Shown piece by piece: positions 51,070 to 60,469 of a stretch of 64,000 bases of DNA (within the stretch, counting starts at the first letter, position 1; each line of letters starts with the position of its first letter). The stretch is from assembly GCA_020725865.1 (NCBI GenBank), contig DYEC01000011.1, positions 124,001 through 188,000 of the forward strand, given 5' to 3'. The notes under the pieces were generated by a model. It was not told where the DNA came from and did not search any database. It saw only the letters and a list, made by a program, of their open reading frames with translations. The position numbers and the translations under genes were made by a program. The stretch is from Anaerolinea sp. (GTDB lineage Bacteria; Chloroflexota; Anaerolineae; Anaerolineales; Anaerolineaceae).

Positions 51070-51512
51070 CCTGTTAACTCCTTTTCCATCCAAACAACCT
51101 GAATCGGACCGAAATAATGGGCAGGTAAGCCAGCCACGCGATAGCCGAGTCTTTCCAGATAAGCAACGGTATTCAAGCGCGACATGCAACCCAGTATTCG
51201 ATAGCCCTTTTCGCGAACCGTTTGTTCTACAATTTCAACCAGCAACTTGCCGATGCCTTTGCGTTGATAGTGCGGTTCAACTGCTAGATGGGAAAACCAG
51301 CCTACGCCGGGTTCTTTCTCAAACCACTTCACAGCACCAACGATGTGACCGGTTTCTTCGTCAACAGCGATGAAGTGCTGGCTGATGGGTTCGTAATCGT
51401 CCTTTTCCGAACCTCTGGGCTGCCCCCAGGGTTCGCGCAGTACGCGATAGCGCAAGTCGTAATAGGCTTTGAATTCTTCTCTGGTCACAGGCGACTTAAT
51501 CACAATTTTCAT
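51066..51512 (-). CDS. GNAT-family N-acetyltransferase
   Basis: Acetyl-CoA-dependent transferase of 148 residues. Acetyl-CoA-binding motif A is VEPHYQRKGIGKLLVEIVE near residue 80, and the fold ends in MSRLNTVAYLERLGYRV. It resembles the ElaA/YitI-like group with an N-terminal EFKAYYDLRYRVLREPWGQP. The start ATG 51512 is preceded by TGGAG. Acceptor unknown. Confidence 0.85.
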   Translation of the reverse strand: MKIVIKSPVTREEFKAYYDLRYRVLREPWGQPRGSEKDDYEPISQHFIAVDEETGHIVGAVKWFEKEPGVGWFSHLAVEPHYQRKGIGKLLVEIVEQTVREKGYRILGCMSRLNTVAYLERLGYRVAGLPAHYFGPIQVVWMEKELTG

Positions 51513-51688
51513 TAAGCGGCTCCACGAAGCAGAATGAGCGCCCGGCGGTGAGGATTGCAAGGCACAGGTTGATTATAGCGTATTCAACGGAAAATGGCAG
51601 GTGAATGGCTGTCTGATGTGCCAGTAATGGGAGAAACAACGCCGCTGCCGCTACGGCTTTGAAGTGAAGCGGCATTTCGGTAGTGAAA

Positions 51689-51721
51689 TAAAAAACCCGC
51701 CGTGGATTAGACGGGCGGGTG
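51689..51721 (-). terminator. Terminator of the FmdB-like gene
   Basis: Stem ACCCGCC/GGCGGGT (51695-51701 with 51714-51720), followed on the minus strand by six T residues (51694-51689). It is placed just after the FmdB-like stop. Confidence 0.75.
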
Positions 51722-51742
51722 AGGGCCAGGATGTGCGTTGCT

Positions 51743-52012
51743 TCAGTCTTTGCTTTCGGAAGCGGAGGAAGAAGTGGATTTCTCTTCGCCGGATTTCTCC
51801 TTGCTGCCGGAGCGGCTGGTCTGACCAGAGGGTGAACGATGATCGGTGGCATAAAAGCCGGAACCTTTAAACACAATCCCCACCGGCGTATAGACCTTGC
51901 GCAATGATTTCTTATTGCATTCCGGGCAGCGGGTCAACGGCGGGTCGGAGAATTTTTGAGTTTTTTCAAACTGTACGCCACAATTGTCACACCGATAGGT
52001 ATAGATTGGCAT
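51743..52012 (-). CDS. FmdB-family zinc-ribbon protein
   Basis: Protein of 89 residues. The N-terminal MPIYTYRCDNCGVQFE and RCPECNKKSLRKVYTPVGIVFKGSGFYATD form the FmdB zinc ribbon with two CxxC pairs (about residues 8-11 and 29-32). The last 30 residues are Ser/Lys/Glu-rich and disordered. Named after a putative regulator of formamidase genes, the family's role is not settled. It is monocistronic, with the terminator at 51689-51721. Confidence 0.88.
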   Translation of the reverse strand: MPIYTYRCDNCGVQFEKTQKFSDPPLTRCPECNKKSLRKVYTPVGIVFKGSGFYATDHRSPSGQTSRSGSKEKSGEEKSTSSSASESKD

Positions 52013-52150
52013 ACTTCACCTCTTATTATCAAACCTTGCTCTTTTTCCGGAATGCATTATAGCAACAATTATGTGGAATGACAAGCGATTACGGGTAATT
52101 CTTATACAACTCTTATATCCATATCCTGAAGCGGCGTAATTGGTTTTCTC

Positions 52151-52179
52151 TTGACACGTGGGAAACCCTTTGTGATAAT
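52151..52179 (+). promoter_or_regulatory. Strong sigma-70-type promoter
   Basis: A perfect TTGACA (52151-52156), a 17-nt spacer, then GATAAT (52174-52179). It drives the plus-strand group starting at 52341. A second TATAAT lies at 52241-52246. Confidence 0.75.
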
Positions 52180-52340
52180 GACCTTCTGAATAATATTCGC
52201 CAGCCCAAGATTGCGTTTAAGCCTCAGGAAATGCTTTTTCTATAATACTCAAATGCTCGTTGTTTTGGCAGATAGAATTTCTTCTGGATGCAAGACCAAT
52301 GATCAATGATACCGGAATGAGTGCAAATGCGGAGGCGCAA

Positions 52341-52721
52341 ATGAATCTCGATTTGCGTTCGATTGCTTATCAACTGACGGATGATACGCCAGAACGTGCT
52401 GCTATCAGCATGGCGCAACTCTTTGAATTGGCGCTTGATTCACTCTCTGTAGAGCGCAGTCGTGATAGTTTTCTTTTGGTATTCAAGCGTGAGATGGCGC
52501 GACGAGGTTATCGAATTTTGCCCGGTCCTCGTTTAATACCCTTTACACGCCTGCAAATTGGCGATCGCTTTCAGACTGCCGATCAAAAACGCTACCGCAA
52601 AATCACTGCAATGGTCATTCAAAATGATCCTCAAAATCCTGTCCAGTACAATGCCTATGATTTACAAACTGGTGATCTGGTGTCCATCGCCGATACTGAG
52701 TGGGTTGAAAAGATTGAGTGA
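52341..52721 (+). CDS. Uncharacterised 126-residue protein
   Basis: I do not recognise this protein. It is rich in charged residues, with a helical N-terminal half (ERAAISMAQLFELALDSLS) and a C-terminal half likely to be beta-rich (FTRLQIGDRFQTADQKRYRKITAMVIQ, then YDLQTGDLVSIADTEWVEKI). No signal peptide or membrane segment is seen. I chose ATG 52341 because GGAGG stands 5 nt before it; in-frame starts at 52260, 52299 and 52317 have poorer sites. A small membrane protein gene follows 9 bp later. Confidence 0.65.
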   Translation: MNLDLRSIAYQLTDDTPERAAISMAQLFELALDSLSVERSRDSFLLVFKREMARRGYRILPGPRLIPFTRLQIGDRFQTADQKRYRKITAMVIQNDPQNPVQYNAYDLQTGDLVSIADTEWVEKIE

Positions 52722-52730
52722 GAGTGAAAT

Positions 52731-53108
52731 ATGACAGAGGATAGACTGGTCACAGCAAACGATTGGGCTGCTCAAAAAATACTGGGCTGGATGCAGGTTT
52801 CATTTGAGTTTCTGGGAATGCTTGTGACCATGGCAGGATTGGTCCTGGTGGTAACGGGAATTGAGGACAAAAAGCTGCTTTTTATATTGCTTTGCGCACT
52901 GGGAGGAATCTGTTTTCTGGCAGGAAGCGGAATCCGGCAGCGTAACCGCCGCGGTTACATAGCTGCACTTTGTGGAACGCTGGTGCTTCTCATGGGTGTT
53001 CCATTGTTGACAATTGTTGGTGCATTTTTCCTGCTGCGCCTGCTGCAGCCGCAGGTGCGCAACGCTTTTGGCTGGTATACCGGTCATGAGCAAAACGGTG
53101 AACGGTAG
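52731..53108 (+). CDS. Small membrane protein of unknown function
   Basis: Protein of 125 residues with three or four hydrophobic segments at about 20-43, 47-66 and 73-102, separated by short charged loops such as GIEDKK and RQRNRRGY. No family recognised. Its 3' end overlaps the start of the following lipoprotein gene by 23 bp, and it follows the 126-residue protein closely, so the three are probably co-transcribed. Confidence 0.65.
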   Translation: MTEDRLVTANDWAAQKILGWMQVSFEFLGMLVTMAGLVLVVTGIEDKKLLFILLCALGGICFLAGSGIRQRNRRGYIAALCGTLVLLMGVPLLTIVGAFFLLRLLQPQVRNAFGWYTGHEQNGER

Positions 53109-54612
53109 CATTGTATTTACAAAGAAAATCAGTCCATTCCTTGGGCTGGTTTTCTTTTTGCTGCTGGCAGCGGGTTGTGCGTTTTTCGCCCAGCCTGTCC
53201 CAACAGCGATCAGTTTGCCCACGTTGCCGCTCCTCATCGGAACGCCCACCTCCCCGCTGCCGGCTTTGGTAACTGCGCTTACTAGTACGGCGATTCAACT
53301 ACCCGATCGTGCTGTATTGTACTATTTGCGCGAGATGCTGGAAAACCCAACTGCACAAGCCATGCTTAACCTCTCTCCACCGGAAATGCTGCGCGACTTG
53401 CATCTGGAGATTGCAGCTCGCAAAGCTGCTCTTGAGTCCGCCGAAGCCCAGATGCGCCGCGCCTATCGAGAAGGCGGCGAAGCCGCTACACTGGCATTCG
53501 TGCCAGCATTGAGCGTGGCGCGGCGGGATTATGAAGAGGTGCTGGCGCGCACTTATCCGCTATGGCAGGAATATGTTGCCCCGCTGGGGGTGGAACTACC
53601 CATCTCTTTTGAGGCACGTTACTGGTTTACCGACATGGATTTTACCGCGCCCCAGGATGGCTGGATTGTCGGACGTCAGGGTACTATGCTACATTACGAT
53701 GGCAGCGGCTGGCGACGGTTGAACAGCCCGCTCAGAGATGACCTATTGGCAATAGATATGATTTCTTCCCTTGAAGGCTGGGTGGTTGCGGCTGGCACAA
53801 ACGGTTCAGGGATGCGTCTTTTACATTTGGCGAATGGACAATGGCGTGTCGAGGAAAACCCCAGCCGGCGGCCGGTGATTCGTGGCTTGCGCGCCCTTTC
53901 GGCGCAGAATGTCTGGTTGTTGGCAATTACACCGGGCGAGACAGTGGCAGAATTATGGCAGTATGATGGGCTGTACTGGCAGCAACGGGCAAGTGTACCT
54001 TTTACCAGCGCTGGAGGTTTACACATGCCGGAAAGCTCTTGCGGCTGGCTGAGCGGCGCAAACGGCGATACGGTCGTCCTATATACCGGTAACGTCTGGC
54101 GTAGCTACCTGCTGAGGACACCGGAGCAAAGCGAAATACGCCATATAGATTTTTTTAATTGTCGTGTTGCTTGGGCAGTTGGACAGAACGGGCGCGCTTT
54201 TATCTTTGATAACTCGGGCTGGCGACCGGTGCGACCGCTGATCACCGATGACCTGCTTCAGGTTGCTGCCATCAGCCGTAGTGAAGCCTGGGCAACTGCT
54301 AGAGGAGGTAGGCTGTTGTTTTTCAACGGCGTGGAGTGGAACGAGGTGGAGTCGCCGACCGACCGCGACCTAACTCTGCTGGCGTTTCGTGGGCGCGAGC
54401 TGGGATTCGCTGGCGGCGAGGATGGGGTGGTGCTGCGCTATCAGGGCGGTGCCTGGGCGTTGGATGCCTTCCCGTTTGCCGGCGGTTTCTTTCGGCCGCC
54501 GTTGATCTTGAATGAGCACGATGCCTGGGCAATTACACCCTTGCAGGGCATCGTCCATTTCGACGGCAAGGCGTGGAATCTGGTTTCCCAATGGCCTGAT
54601 GGAATTGAGTAA
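53086..54612 (+). CDS. Beta-propeller lipoprotein
   Basis: Protein of 508 residues. The N-terminal hydrophobic segment ends in a lipobox LAAGC near residue 24; a Pro/Thr linker and a helical segment (about 70-160) follow. The rest has Ycf48/HCF136-like or kelch-like repeats such as DGWIVGRQGTMLHYDGSGWRRL, EGWVVAAG and AWAVGQNGRAFIFDNSGW, spaced about 45 residues apart. It is probably an exported binding protein. The start ATG 53086 lies inside the preceding gene; an upstream frame extension to 53014 would encode an unlikely Cys-rich lead. Confidence 0.72.
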   Translation: MSKTVNGSIVFTKKISPFLGLVFFLLLAAGCAFFAQPVPTAISLPTLPLLIGTPTSPLPALVTALTSTAIQLPDRAVLYYLREMLENPTAQAMLNLSPPEMLRDLHLEIAARKAALESAEAQMRRAYREGGEAATLAFVPALSVARRDYEEVLARTYPLWQEYVAPLGVELPISFEARYWFTDMDFTAPQDGWIVGRQGTMLHYDGSGWRRLNSPLRDDLLAIDMISSLEGWVVAAGTNGSGMRLLHLANGQWRVEENPSRRPVIRGLRALSAQNVWLLAITPGETVAELWQYDGLYWQQRASVPFTSAGGLHMPESSCGWLSGANGDTVVLYTGNVWRSYLLRTPEQSEIRHIDFFNCRVAWAVGQNGRAFIFDNSGWRPVRPLITDDLLQVAAISRSEAWATARGGRLLFFNGVEWNEVESPTDRDLTLLAFRGRELGFAGGEDGVVLRYQGGAWALDAFPFAGGFFRPPLILNEHDAWAITPLQGIVHFDGKAWNLVSQWPDGIE

Positions 54613-54680
54613 TTAAACGCAAACCAACACAAGATTATCTTCAGGGGGAAATGAGACAGCTTGTTGTATCTCGGTTGAAG

Positions 54681-55853
54681 CTATAAATATTCACGCAGTT
54701 GACGGGCACGGCGGGGGTGGCGCAGGCGGCGCATGGCTTTGCCTTCAATCTGCCGGATGCGCTCGCGCGTCAGCCCGAATTTCTGTCCCACCTCTTCCAG
54801 CGTATAGGTACGTCCGTTTTCCAACCCGTAACGAAGGCGCAGGATGCGCGCCTCACGCGGCGGCAGCGTCTCCAGCACCTCGCGCAGCTTTTCTGACAAC
54901 ATGCGGGTATACGTGCTTTGCATCGGTGAAGGCGAAAGGGTATCCTCAACAAACATACCCAGCTCGGCTTCTTCTTCATCATCGCCCCCCACTGGACTTT
55001 CCAGTGAGAGTGGCAGCCAGGAAACGCGCCGCATCCAGTCCACTTTACTGGCAGTAGAGCCGAGCGCCAGCGCCAGTTCCTCGCTGGTCGGTTCGCGTCC
55101 GAGCTTTTGCTCCATCTCGTGTGCCACACGGTAAAGCTGGCGGATGCGGTCCACCATGTGTACCGGAACGCGGATCGTGCGCCCCTGATCGGCGATGGCG
55201 CGGGTGATGGTCTGGCGAATCCACCACGTGGCATAGGTGGAAAAACGAAAACCGCGCTGGTACTCATACTTTTCCACCGCCTTCATCAGCCCCAGATTTC
55301 CTTCCTGGATCAGATCAAGGAACGGTACACCGCGCCCCATGTAACGCTTGGCAACGCTGACCACCAGACGGGTGTTGGCTTTGATCAGATGCTCGCGCGC
55401 CTGAATGCCGTCGTTCACCAGTTCTTCCAGCTCACGGCGACGGCGCACCGAGTTGCGTCCATTCAGGCGTTGTAGCTCATTACGGGCTTGTCTTCCGGCT
55501 TCCACACGGCGTGCCAGATCAATCTCTTCTTCCACGCTGAGCAAGGGCACGCGTGCCATTTCTTTGAGATACAAACCGATAATATCATCGCTGGCAATTG
55601 CAGCCAGATCTCCTAAATCGGGTGTTTCATCTTCCAGAGGTAAATTATCTTCGCTTTCTTCCCCCTCGTCCATGAATTCCACACCTCGGCGGCGCAGTGC
55701 CAGCATGATGGCTTCCAGCCGCTCGGCATCGCTGCTGACATCCGGGTAAACCTCCATCAGGTCATCCGTGGTCAAATATCCCTGCACGTCCGCCTTTTCC
55801 AGCAACATGCTCAGAATCTCAGCGCTGCGTTTGCGCCGACCTGGATTTGCCAA
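54681..55853 (-). CDS. rpoD: Primary RNA polymerase sigma factor (sigma-70)
   Basis: Directs RNA polymerase to housekeeping promoters. Length is 390 residues. A short acidic N-terminal part (region 1.1-like) is followed by region 1.2 ([29 protein letters not shown]). The -10-recognition region 2 is [27 protein letters not shown]. Region 3 and region 4.2 follow, with [31 protein letters not shown] at the end. The start is TTG 55853 with GAGGG upstream. The absence of the long non-conserved region makes it SigA-like. It lies downstream of the DUF177 gene. Confidence 0.94.
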   Translation of the reverse strand: MANPGRRKRSAEILSMLLEKADVQGYLTTDDLMEVYPDVSSDAERLEAIMLALRRRGVEFMDEGEESEDNLPLEDETPDLGDLAAIASDDIIGLYLKEMARVPLLSVEEEIDLARRVEAGRQARNELQRLNGRNSVRRRRELEELVNDGIQAREHLIKANTRLVVSVAKRYMGRGVPFLDLIQEGNLGLMKAVEKYEYQRGFRFSTYATWWIRQTITRAIADQGRTIRVPVHMVDRIRQLYRVAHEMEQKLGREPTSEELALALGSTASKVDWMRRVSWLPLSLESPVGGDDEEEAELGMFVEDTLSPSPMQSTYTRMLSEKLREVLETLPPREARILRLRYGLENGRTYTLEEVGQKFGLTRERIRQIEGKAMRRLRHPRRARQLREYL

Positions 55854-55901
55854 ATGACGCCCTCCTCTCCAGTCTTTGCTCTGACATCCTGTCAGAGACT
55901 G

Positions 55902-56381
55902 TTAACCAATCACGATTCGCGCCTGATGCTCACAAGGCGTTTCATTCAAATCTGCACCGCACACTGCGCATAACCCTTTGCAATCCGGGCGGCAAAGCGG
56001 GCTGATAGGCACTTCCAACAGCAGATACTCCCGCACCAGTGGACTCAGGTTTATGTTTCCGTCTTCCGGCAATAACAATCCCGATTCACTGATGCTTTTG
56101 TACTTGAAAGCGTACAATTCACTGAAATTTATCTTCAGCGGTTGCACAAACTCTGCCAGGCAGCGCACACATTCCGCCAGAATGCCAGCCTCAAACACAC
56201 CCTGCACCAGCAGACCTTGCGGCGTGCGGCTGATCCGCGCCACGCCGTTGAAGCCTGTCACGTCCAGGTCGGGGGGAAAATGGAGTTCCGGAAACTCAAA
56301 ATGGATGTCCCGGCTGCTTCCGATGGGTTGGTTAATTAAAAACCCAACGTTAATACGAAGTGGATAGCGCGAATGATTCAC
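55902..56381 (-). CDS. DUF177 (YceD-like) protein
   Basis: Protein of about 159 residues from the YceD family, linked in other bacteria to 23S rRNA accumulation and large-subunit assembly. The N-terminal part is beta-rich, followed by GVFEAGILAECVRCLAEF. The C-terminal cysteine set CRPDCKGLCAVCGADLNETPC is typical of DUF177 and probably binds zinc. rpmF, the usual neighbour, is absent; rpoD follows. The start is GTG 56381. A longer frame from TTG 56456 would begin upstream of the -10 box and is rejected. Confidence 0.8.
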   Translation of the reverse strand: MNHSRYPLRINVGFLINQPIGSSRDIHFEFPELHFPPDLDVTGFNGVARISRTPQGLLVQGVFEAGILAECVRCLAEFVQPLKINFSELYAFKYKSISESGLLLPEDGNINLSPLVREYLLLEVPISPLCRPDCKGLCAVCGADLNETPCEHQARIVIG

Positions 56382-56432
56382 GTGCCGTAACGACAATGAA
56401 AAGTTCAGTAATAATCGTTTGAATACACGCAA

Positions 56433-56461
56433 ATTATAGCACAGTGTTTCTATCAAGTCAA
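56433..56461 (-). promoter_or_regulatory. Promoter of the DUF177-rpoD unit
   Basis: On the minus strand TTGACT (56461-56456), a 17-nt spacer, then TATAAT (56438-56433). Transcription would begin near 56426, which sets an upper limit for the DUF177 start codon. Confidence 0.8.
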
Positions 56462-56627
56462 GTTTATATGATTAAAATGATAAAAATTCATATTTTATAC
56501 TGCAAACCAAAAATGTGTCGAATTGAAAACCTGCCTTATAATTTAGAGTGAATTTCTGAACCGGCGGTCGTGCAATACCGAATTATCATCCGACAACGAC
56601 AAACTATAACGACCCATAAAGGACGCT

Positions 56628-57224
56628 ATGACCGATTTACTGCTCGCTACCAACAATCCCGGCAAACTGATTGAGCTGCGCAGTCTTCTGGCCGAACATG
56701 CCCCGTGGATACGCGTTCTCGACCCCGAGATGCTGGGCATCCAGCTCGAGGTTGCCGAAGACGGCAATAGCTATGCTGAAAACGCCGCTCGCAAGGCACT
56801 GGCACACTATCAGGTATCCCGCTTGCCCGTGCTGGCGGATGATTCCGGGCTGGAGGTAGAAGCGCTGAATGGCGCCCCGGGATTGCATTCGGCGCGCTAC
56901 GATCCCGCTCCCAACGCTACCAGTGCCACCCGCCGCGCCCGTCTGATTGCCGCTTTACAGCCCTATCCTCGCCCGTGGCGGGCTGTCTTTCATTGTACAC
57001 TGGCAATCGCCGACCGGCAAGGCAAACTGCATTTTGTAGAGGGACGTTGCCCGGGTGAGATTATCCCCGAAGAACGCGGCAGCGGCGGGTTTGGCTATGA
57101 TCCCATCTTTCTGCTCCCCGATCTAGGGATGACAATGGCAGAGCTGACACTGTCACAAAAAAACCGCCGCTCCCACCGTGCGCTGGCGGTTATGGCGGCG
57201 GTTCCGCTGCTCAAAGAGTTGTGA
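56628..57224 (+). CDS. rdgB: XTP/dITP pyrophosphatase (HAM1 family)
   Basis: Removes non-canonical purine triphosphates (ITP, dITP, XTP) to protect DNA and RNA. Length is 198 residues. MTDLLLATNNPGKLIELRSLL at the N-terminus, ADDSGLEVEALNGAPGLHSARY near residue 65 and GSGGFGYDPIFLLPD near residue 145 are signature segments with the catalytic acidic and Lys residues. The ATG has AAAGGA upstream. It is divergent from the DUF177-rpoD unit. Confidence 0.95.
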   Translation: MTDLLLATNNPGKLIELRSLLAEHAPWIRVLDPEMLGIQLEVAEDGNSYAENAARKALAHYQVSRLPVLADDSGLEVEALNGAPGLHSARYDPAPNATSATRRARLIAALQPYPRPWRAVFHCTLAIADRQGKLHFVEGRCPGEIIPEERGSGGFGYDPIFLLPDLGMTMAELTLSQKNRRSHRALAVMAAVPLLKEL

Positions 57225-57245
57225 ATTGAGTTGTGAATTCTGCCC

Positions 57246-59495
57246 TTATGGACTGATCAGCGGCAGAAAGCTGATCACGATGTGCCCGCGCACAGAAATG
57301 TAGATGCGCCCGCGCGGGTCAAGTTGCTGATGGGCGGCATCCCGGTACCCAAGCGGGAAGACTACCTGTGCCTTGCGTGTGGTGCGGTCATTCGCTGCCG
57401 GGTTAAAGCGTACATCGAATGTACAGGTGTTGGGGTTGCCGGGTTGCAGGAAATTCTGCCCCGAGCAGGTATCGTTGCGAATTTGGAAATATGCCGCGTC
57501 AGCGCCTGTCAGGCTGATGGAAGGCTGACCAGTTAAGTCCATCCCCGACCCCAGGAACTTGACCAGAAAGGTCACATCCGCCGGTTGGTTGACTGGCGTA
57601 TATAAATCTGCCGAGCTGGGACGCACCAGCGGGTTGCCCGGTGGGATGCCCTGATCTGCCATATAGACCTGCTGATAGGTTGCCTGCCCACCGCCGATGC
57701 CGCGAAAATCTGCCTGACTGGCGAAGGAAACAAATTGCCCGTCTCCGCTCAGCCGGGACAACCCGGAATTCAGGTTTGCCTGTCCGCTTGGCAGGCTGGG
57801 TTCGCCCTGTTCGCCCGTCACTGAAAGCGAAGAGCGCCAGATTTCACCGTTCAATGGGTCATCCGGATCGCTGATGTCGCGAACAAAAACATCCGGGCAG
57901 TTGGTGTAGATCCGTCCGCCCAGCGCAAGATAGCAATAATAATTGGTATCGTCTATAATCAAGTTAGTGGCGTATGATGTAAAGGAAACAATCTTGCCTG
58001 TCGGTGAGATAGATGGCGCCAGCGAATCCAGATTGCCCTGGGTCCCGCTGCTGCCACCGCCGCGAGAGAGCAAATACATCTGCGGGTTTCCCGGATTATT
58101 GTAATCAAACTGATAGAGAAAAACATCCGATAGGGCACCGTTGGCGTCACTGCTGATCAGATTACTGGAAGTTGAATTGAACACCACCCGCACCTTAAGC
58201 GTATCCGGGTCCACTGCCACGCCCGGGTGCCAGGATTCGCCGTCGCCGGGTGCGTTGAGAGAAATATTTCTGGATACCAGATATGTTTTTGGCTTACCGT
58301 TGCTGTCCGTTTCGTCCAAAACTTTGTCATTGTCCGGGTCACGGTCAAGCAGATAAACCTGTGCGTTTCCGTTGCTGGTTACACCCAGATTGGTGGCTTT
58401 TGAGACAAACACCACATAACGACCGGCAGCAACCAGCACTTCATCCAGCAAATTGGTCAATGGATATGCCGGCGCAATGACCGGATGCGTGCAATCGCCG
58501 TTTGCGCCCTGATAAGGAAAACCCGGCGGGGGAGTAAAGTTCCAATTGCGCGAGAGCAGGGTGGTGGTACCATGCTGCAAATCCCGTATGTAAATTTGTT
58601 GTTTGTTGTACAAAAAGAAACCTGTTGAGCTGACCAGATTGGTTGCCTTGGACTCAAAGACTACTTCAGGATAATAGGATGTGCCGCCCCCGTCATCTAC
58701 GCGGCGCAGATAAATATCTGCGCCGGGATGAGCCGGGTTATACAACGTAACAGGCAGGTTATTGACCACCGGCACACCCTCATTGTACAATGCCGAAATC
58801 AGCGGTCCGCCGGAATGATTGTTAGCAAGATCATATCCGGTCCCGGGGTCTGGCTTTGATATTAACGTAAACGGAGCTGTATAATCCACTCGGTCGTAGA
58901 GATAAATATCCTGTTTGCCGTTGGTATCACCGGGTACAAGATTATCAGAAAATGTCTGAAAAACCACATAACGCGCATCTTTGCAGGTTTTTGATTCTTC
59001 ACAGTTCCAGGCGTCTTTATCGAAACGTGACAGCACCGGATAGGTCGAATGCCCTTTGGTACCCGAAATCTCGCCTTTGTCGGTAATTGCCCAGGCATTG
59101 TCATCCGTGCTGATATCGGCACTCGCCTGACCGGTATTCGGGTCAATGATCTGTCCACGATCATACAGCACAATATCGTAGAGTGTGTCGTTGCCCATTG
59201 CGTCGCACCCAGCATTATGGTTGGTATTGCCACAGGCGACGTCATAGGCGCGGCTCTCATAAGCCACCCATCGCCCGACGTAGGAGATGCTGCTGAGCTG
59301 GGAAAATCCGGTTAAGGCAAGGGTTTGGGGTGTAGGTGCCGGCGGGGGAGTGGGCATGCTTGACATCACCATTACGGCAAATTTGTCGCTGGTGCTGTCG
59401 GCGATCACTACGCCGCTCACCAGCAACGCCAGTCCTAATGCCAGTAGCCAAACAAGGCGGGGCGGACGGATGTTCCAATATTGTTTAAGGTTCAT
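57246..59495 (-). CDS. Secreted PD40/TolB-like beta-propeller protein
   Basis: Exported protein of 749 residues. A signal peptide with a hydrophobic stretch (about 12-32) ends near VVIADST. A Pro-rich linker follows, then repeated TolB/PD40-type blades such as RYVVFQTFSDNLVPGDTNGKQDIYLYD, VVFVSKATNLG and KIVSFTSYATNLIIDDTN. The C-terminal 110 residues resemble a choice-of-anchor D / ASH-type immunoglobulin-like domain (YFQIRNDTCSGQNF, then NPNTCTFDVRFNP). No catalytic residues are apparent. It probably acts in binding at the cell surface or outside the cell. Confidence 0.8.
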   Translation of the reverse strand: MNLKQYWNIRPPRLVWLLALGLALLVSGVVIADSTSDKFAVMVMSSMPTPPPAPTPQTLALTGFSQLSSISYVGRWVAYESRAYDVACGNTNHNAGCDAMGNDTLYDIVLYDRGQIIDPNTGQASADISTDDNAWAITDKGEISGTKGHSTYPVLSRFDKDAWNCEESKTCKDARYVVFQTFSDNLVPGDTNGKQDIYLYDRVDYTAPFTLISKPDPGTGYDLANNHSGGPLISALYNEGVPVVNNLPVTLYNPAHPGADIYLRRVDDGGGTSYYPEVVFESKATNLVSSTGFFLYNKQQIYIRDLQHGTTTLLSRNWNFTPPPGFPYQGANGDCTHPVIAPAYPLTNLLDEVLVAAGRYVVFVSKATNLGVTSNGNAQVYLLDRDPDNDKVLDETDSNGKPKTYLVSRNISLNAPGDGESWHPGVAVDPDTLKVRVVFNSTSSNLISSDANGALSDVFLYQFDYNNPGNPQMYLLSRGGGSSGTQGNLDSLAPSISPTGKIVSFTSYATNLIIDDTNYYCYLALGGRIYTNCPDVFVRDISDPDDPLNGEIWRSSLSVTGEQGEPSLPSGQANLNSGLSRLSGDGQFVSFASQADFRGIGGGQATYQQVYMADQGIPPGNPLVRPSSADLYTPVNQPADVTFLVKFLGSGMDLTGQPSISLTGADAAYFQIRNDTCSGQNFLQPGNPNTCTFDVRFNPAANDRTTRKAQVVFPLGYRDAAHQQLDPRGRIYISVRGHIVISFLPLISP

Positions 59496-59808
59496 CGCTA
59501 CCTTCCTCTCTGCACCCAGCGGAACGACCTACCGGTAAGACAATATCTAGACAGAACTACAGCCAATTTTTTGCTTCGGCTTCTTAGATGGCTGTTAAAA
59601 CACAAAACTTCATTGTCTGGAACAACGTTAAAATCATTATACACCCCCATTTGAACTCTCTTACCTTACAATTTAAAAACAACCCGGTTGACAGATTAAT
59701 CATACCGGAAGCTTTCAGCCTGTAAGTTGCAGAGTAATTTTTCACCCTTCTCTACCGTGTCGGTTATATGCAGGTGATTTGTTGGTATAATCAATCAACG
59801 GAGGTTGC
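59496..59808. other. Intergenic region between the PD40 and MBL-like genes
   Basis: This 313-bp AT-rich gap holds an extended -10 (TGGTATAAT, 59783-59791) before the plus-strand gene and a minus-strand TATAAT (59641-59636). It also holds a stem formed by ACAGCCA and TGGCTGT around 59560-59597. No gene seen. Confidence 0.5.
59783..59791 (+). promoter_or_regulatory. Extended -10 promoter element
   Basis: TGG followed directly by TATAAT, 17 bp before ATG 59809. GGAGG lies between. Confidence 0.55.
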
Positions 59809-60459
59809 ATGGAAATCACCTGGTTTGGACATTCCTGCTTTCGGCTGACCGAGCGCGGCATGGCAACAGTTGTCAATGACCCTTACGACCACCGTGAAGT
59901 GGGTTATGAAGCGCTTAAGCTCAAAGCCGATATCGTCACCGTCAGCCGTAACCGCCCCGGACACAACTATCTACCGGCGGTTAAAGGGGATGCTTATCTC
60001 ATCAATGGACCGGGTGAGTTTGAAATCGGTGGTGTGTTTATCACCGGCATCCAGACTAACGGGCAGAGCAAAAAAAGCGAAAACGAGTTACGCAACACGC
60101 TATACCTAATTGACTACAATGGTATTACAATTGCCCATCTTGGCATCCTCAACCGCGTTCCCACGCAAACCGAAGTAGAAGCGCTGGGTCCGGTGCACAT
60201 TGCTTTGTTGCCCGTTGGTGGCGGGAGCGGGCTAAACGCAGCAAAAGCGGCGGAGGTGGTCAGTCTGCTTGAACCGAACATCGTTATCCCCATGCACTAT
60301 GCCACGCCGCATTCCAAGGATAAACTCGACTCGCTCCAAAAATTCCTCAAAGAAATGGGGCTGTCGCACGTGGAGACCATTCCGACTCTCAAGGTCAACA
60401 GCGTCAGCTCACTGCCGGAAGAAACCAAAGTGGTCGTGTTGGATTATCTTCATTCGTAA
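59809..60459 (+). CDS. MBL-fold protein with a degenerate metal site
   Basis: Protein of 216 residues with the overall pattern of COG2220 metallo-beta-lactamase-fold hydrolases. WFGHSCFRLTE at the N-terminus, VVNDPYD, NGPGEFEIGG and VIPMHYATPHS near the end agree. The zinc-binding HxHxDH is replaced by SRNRPGHN (near residue 49) and the usual HLGDL by HLGIL. Most zinc ligands are therefore missing, and it may be a binding or structural protein. It is followed at 10 bp by a small unknown protein and then mutY. Confidence 0.8.
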   Translation: MEITWFGHSCFRLTERGMATVVNDPYDHREVGYEALKLKADIVTVSRNRPGHNYLPAVKGDAYLINGPGEFEIGGVFITGIQTNGQSKKSENELRNTLYLIDYNGITIAHLGILNRVPTQTEVEALGPVHIALLPVGGGSGLNAAKAAEVVSLLEPNIVIPMHYATPHSKDKLDSLQKFLKEMGLSHVETIPTLKVNSVSSLPEETKVVVLDYLHS

Positions 60460-60469
60460 GGAGCGAAAC

